Positions 61,807 through 64,000 of a stretch of DNA of 64,000 nucleotides are shown one piece after another. This stretch comes from Rhizobium leguminosarum (GTDB lineage Bacteria > Pseudomonadota > Alphaproteobacteria > Rhizobiales > Rhizobiaceae): positions 248,001 to 312,000 of the forward strand of contig NZ_CP025013.1 in assembly GCF_002953715.1 (NCBI RefSeq), in the 5' to 3' direction. Position 1 is the first letter of the stretch, and the number at the start of each line of letters is the position of its first letter. Below the pieces are notes generated by a model, which had not been told where the DNA came from, did not search any database, and saw only the letters and a program-made list of their open reading frames with translations. A program made the position numbers and the translations under genes.

Positions 61807-62868
61807 ATGGCCCATGTTTCGGTCAACAATGCGCGCAAGGATTACGGCGCGTTCAAAGCCATCAAAGGCGTATCAGTCGACATCGGTGACGGCGAGTTCG
61901 TCGTTCTGGTCGGCCCCTCGGGCTGCGGCAAATCCACGCTTTTGAGGATGATTGCGGGCCTCGAGGGCATCACCTCGGGGCAGATCCAGATTGGCAAGCA
62001 TATTGTCAACGAGCTTGCGCCCAAGGACCGGGACATCGCCATGGTGTTCCAGAATTATGCGCTCTACCCGCATATGACAGTTGCGAAGAACATGGGGTTT
62101 TCGCTGCGGCTGAAACGAATGCCGCGGACGGAGATCGATCAGCGGGTCGGCAACGCCGCGAAGATTCTCGGCCTCGAAAGTCTCCTGGAGAGATATCCGA
62201 AGCAGCTATCGGGCGGCCAGAGACAGCGCGTGGCGATGGGGCGGGCAATCGTGCGGGACCCGGCCGTCTTTCTCTTCGACGAGCCCCTGTCGAACCTCGA
62301 TGCCAAGCTCAGGGTGCAGATGCGCTCGGAGATCAAGGAACTGCATCAACGGCTGCAGACGACGACCATCTATGTCACTCACGACCAGATCGAAGCCATG
62401 ACCATGGCCGACAAGATCGTCGTCATGAAGGACGGTCTGATCGAGCAGTCGGGTTCTCCGTTGGAATTGTACGATCGTCCGAACAACCTTTTCGTCGCCG
62501 GATTTATCGGCTCTCCGGCAATGAATTTCATCAGCGGCACCATGACGGAAGATGGGTTTCGAACCGCCGATGGCCTGCTCCTGCCGAGCGAGCGCCGTCC
62601 GCCTGAAGCCGTGACCTACGGTATTCGTCCCGAGCATCTCCGGTTGGACCCGGGCGGTATCGAGGTAACAACGGTGGTCGTCGAGCCCACCGGTTCGGAA
62701 ACGCTGCTCATCGCCCGGCTGGGAACGCAGACGCTCACTTGCGTTTTCAGGGACCGGATCAGGGCAGCCCCCGGCGAGGTGCTGAGGATCGCGCCAATCC
62801 ACGATGCGGTTCATCTGTTTGCCGGAGACGAGCAGCGGATCACATCAGGCGAAGCCCCGTTGAACTGA
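61807..62868 (+). CDS. Sugar ABC importer ATPase, UgpC/MsmK type
   Basis: This 353-residue protein has Walker A GPSGCGKST, the Q-loop FQNYALYPHMTVAKNM, signature LSGGQRQRVAMGRAI and Walker B FLFDEPLSNLDA, followed by the TOBE-type regulatory domain (YGIRPEHLRLDPGG). It is of normal length for the CUT1 group and completes the importer operon. A strong terminator hairpin follows. Confidence 0.94.
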   Translation: MAHVSVNNARKDYGAFKAIKGVSVDIGDGEFVVLVGPSGCGKSTLLRMIAGLEGITSGQIQIGKHIVNELAPKDRDIAMVFQNYALYPHMTVAKNMGFSLRLKRMPRTEIDQRVGNAAKILGLESLLERYPKQLSGGQRQRVAMGRAIVRDPAVFLFDEPLSNLDAKLRVQMRSEIKELHQRLQTTTIYVTHDQIEAMTMADKIVVMKDGLIEQSGSPLELYDRPNNLFVAGFIGSPAMNFISGTMTEDGFRTADGLLLPSERRPPEAVTYGIRPEHLRLDPGGIEVTTVVVEPTGSETLLIARLGTQTLTCVFRDRIRAAPGEVLRIAPIHDAVHLFAGDEQRITSGEAPLN

Positions 62869-62904
62869 CCCGGCCGATTGCCCCTCCCCTTCGGCCGGCG
62901 CCAG

Positions 62905-62931
62905 CCGGGGGCGCGTTTTCCGCGCCCCCGG
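62905..62931. terminator. Hairpin terminator between convergent genes
   Basis: CCGGGGGCGCG and CGCGCCCCCGG form a perfect 11-bp stem with loop TTTTC, 36 bases after the ATPase stop and 44 bases before the chemotaxis receptor stop. It can serve both directions. Confidence 0.65.
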
Positions 62932-62975
62932 CCCCGAAAGCTCTCAGTCCTGCACGGCCGGTTTTCGCGCTCAGT

Positions 62976-64000
62976 TCAGGCTGCGTCGCGATACGTTCGG
63001 GTGTCGGGCTGCGCCACGCCCAATTCGAACTGCGTGACCAGTTCGCGCAGGCGCTCGGCCTCGCTGGCGAGCGTGATGCTGGCTGCTGTGGTTTCCTCCA
63101 CCATCGAGGCGTTCTGCTGGGTCACCTGGTCGAGCTGGCCCATCGCCGAATTGACCTCCGACAGGTTCGTCGCCTGTTCCCGCGCCGAGGCCGCCAGCGC
63201 TTCCATGCGCTGATTGATATCGGTGATGAAGCGGCCGATGTCGCCAAGTGCAGCGCCGGTGTGGCTGACCAGTTCGACGCCGCTGGCGACGTTGGCGGAT
63301 GCCCGTCCGATCAGGTCCTTGATCTCCCTGGCGGCCTGGGCCGAGCGTTGGGCGAGTTCCCGCACTTCCTGGGCGACGACGGCGAAACCCTTGCCGGCTT
63401 CGCCGGCGCGGGCGGCCTCGACGCCGGCATTGAGCGCCAGCAAATTGGTCTGGAAGGCAATTTGATCGATGACGCCGATGATGTTGTTGATCTGCTTGGA
63501 GGATTCCTGGATCTGATCCATGGCCTCGACCGTCTGGGCCACCACCTTGCCTGATGCCATGGCGCTGCGATTGGCGTCGTCGGCGACGCCGCGAGCCTCT
63601 TTGGCGATCTCGAAAGCTTCCGTGACTTTGGCGGTGACGGCGCTCAGCGCCGCGGCGGTCTGTTCGAGTGTCGCCGCCTGTCGCTCGGTGCGACCGGAGA
63701 GTTCGTTGGAGCCGTTGCTGATCTCGCGAGTGCCTGAATTGATGATCGATACACTTTCGGAAACGGAAAGGAGCGTGTCGCCGAGTTGCTTGACGGAGGC
63801 GTTGAAGTCATGCCTGAGTGGTTCGAATTCCGGTGCGAACGCGTCTGCCAACTTGACGGCGAGATCGCCCTGGGCGAGCCGCTTCAGCCCGGCGGCAAGG
63901 CCCGACGTGGCGACCGTCAGCCGCTCTGCCGCGCTTAGCTCTGCCTGCTCCTGGTCTGCCAACCGGTTTGCTTCCGCCAGGCGACGGTTCTCCTCGGCCT
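62976..64000 (-). CDS. Methyl-accepting chemotaxis protein, C-terminal part, cut by window end
   Basis: The frame is open to the window edge and encodes at least 341 residues, beginning AEENRRLAEANRLADQEQAE; the N-terminal sensor and membrane part lie outside. A HAMP-like segment (RLAQGDLAVKLADAFAPEFE) is followed by the cytoplasmic signalling coiled coil. The hairpin tip is IDQIAFQTNLLALNAGVEAA followed by RAGEAGKGFAVVAQEVRELA, which contacts CheA and CheW. The C terminus lacks a clear CheR pentapeptide. The ligand cannot be told. Confidence 0.93.
   Translation of the reverse strand, partial: AEENRRLAEANRLADQEQAELSAAERLTVATSGLAAGLKRLAQGDLAVKLADAFAPEFEPLRHDFNASVKQLGDTLLSVSESVSIINSGTREISNGSNELSGRTERQAATLEQTAAALSAVTAKVTEAFEIAKEARGVADDANRSAMASGKVVAQTVEAMDQIQESSKQINNIIGVIDQIAFQTNLLALNAGVEAARAGEAGKGFAVVAQEVRELAQRSAQAAREIKDLIGRASANVASGVELVSHTGAALGDIGRFITDINQRMEALAASAREQATNLSEVNSAMGQLDQVTQQNASMVEETTAASITLASEAERLRELVTQFELGVAQPDTRTYRDAA

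Overview
The window looks like an accessory replicon (plasmid or chromid) or a transporter-rich chromosomal stretch of a Rhizobium-type alphaproteobacterium. The reasons are the high GC content, tight operons with ATGA overlaps, many Dpp/Opp-type and sugar ABC importers each with a local repressor, and two intergenic copies of a palindromic repeat of a type I recognise from Rhizobium genomes (36858-36948, 39467-39511). No rRNA, tRNA, CRISPR, transposase or replication gene was seen.

Layout. (1) 1-6513: a FitAB/VapBC-like toxin-antitoxin pair; a TetR repressor divergent from a glutathione S-transferase, with two copies of one operator between them; a Tat-exported alpha/beta hydrolase; and a MarR regulator with three near-identical operators in front of a SnoaL-like gene, itself and an NmrA-like reductase, followed by an SDR. 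(2) 6514-22272: an apparent organosulfur module. It holds a PanE-like reductase, a TetR regulator, a glutathione-dependent-isomerase-like protein, a BisC-type molybdoenzyme, a peptide-type ABC importer with fused ATPases, two luciferase-like monooxygenases, an SfnB-like acyl-CoA dehydrogenase, an FMN reductase and a 2-hydroxyacid dehydrogenase. Three of its promoter regions carry the same 24-bp inverted-repeat element. (3) 22497-25942: LysR, a YcaC-type hydrolase and a GGDEF protein. (4) 26061-34219: a GntR-controlled Dpp-type importer operon that encodes two different DapA/NanA-superfamily aldolases. (5) 34324-43467: an IclR regulator divergent from a second Dpp-type operon that includes an alpha/beta hydrolase and a gamma-glutamyltransferase without a signal peptide; that pair is bracketed by the palindromic repeats. 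(6) 43518-47082: a CBS protein, an AI-2E family membrane protein, a hydrolase remnant, and an L,D-transpeptidase coupled to an OmpA-type lipoprotein. (7) 47177-62868: glycan use, with a GH3 beta-glucosidase and TetR, a GH38 alpha-mannosidase, two ROK proteins, a Gfo/Idh/MocA dehydrogenase, a sugar phosphate isomerase-like protein and a CUT1 sugar ABC importer. A 22-of-23-bp matching operator lies in front of the first ROK gene and in front of the importer operon. (8) 62976-64000: the C-terminal part of a chemotaxis receptor, cut by the window end.

Functions are called from protein motifs read by eye. Substrates of the importers are inferred from neighbours only. The best candidate for an undescribed system is region 2, because its three transcription units share a cis element and together make a complete import, oxygenation, flavin supply and reduction set. 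The peptide importers with embedded aldolases (region 4) and with embedded gamma-glutamyltransferase (region 5) come next.
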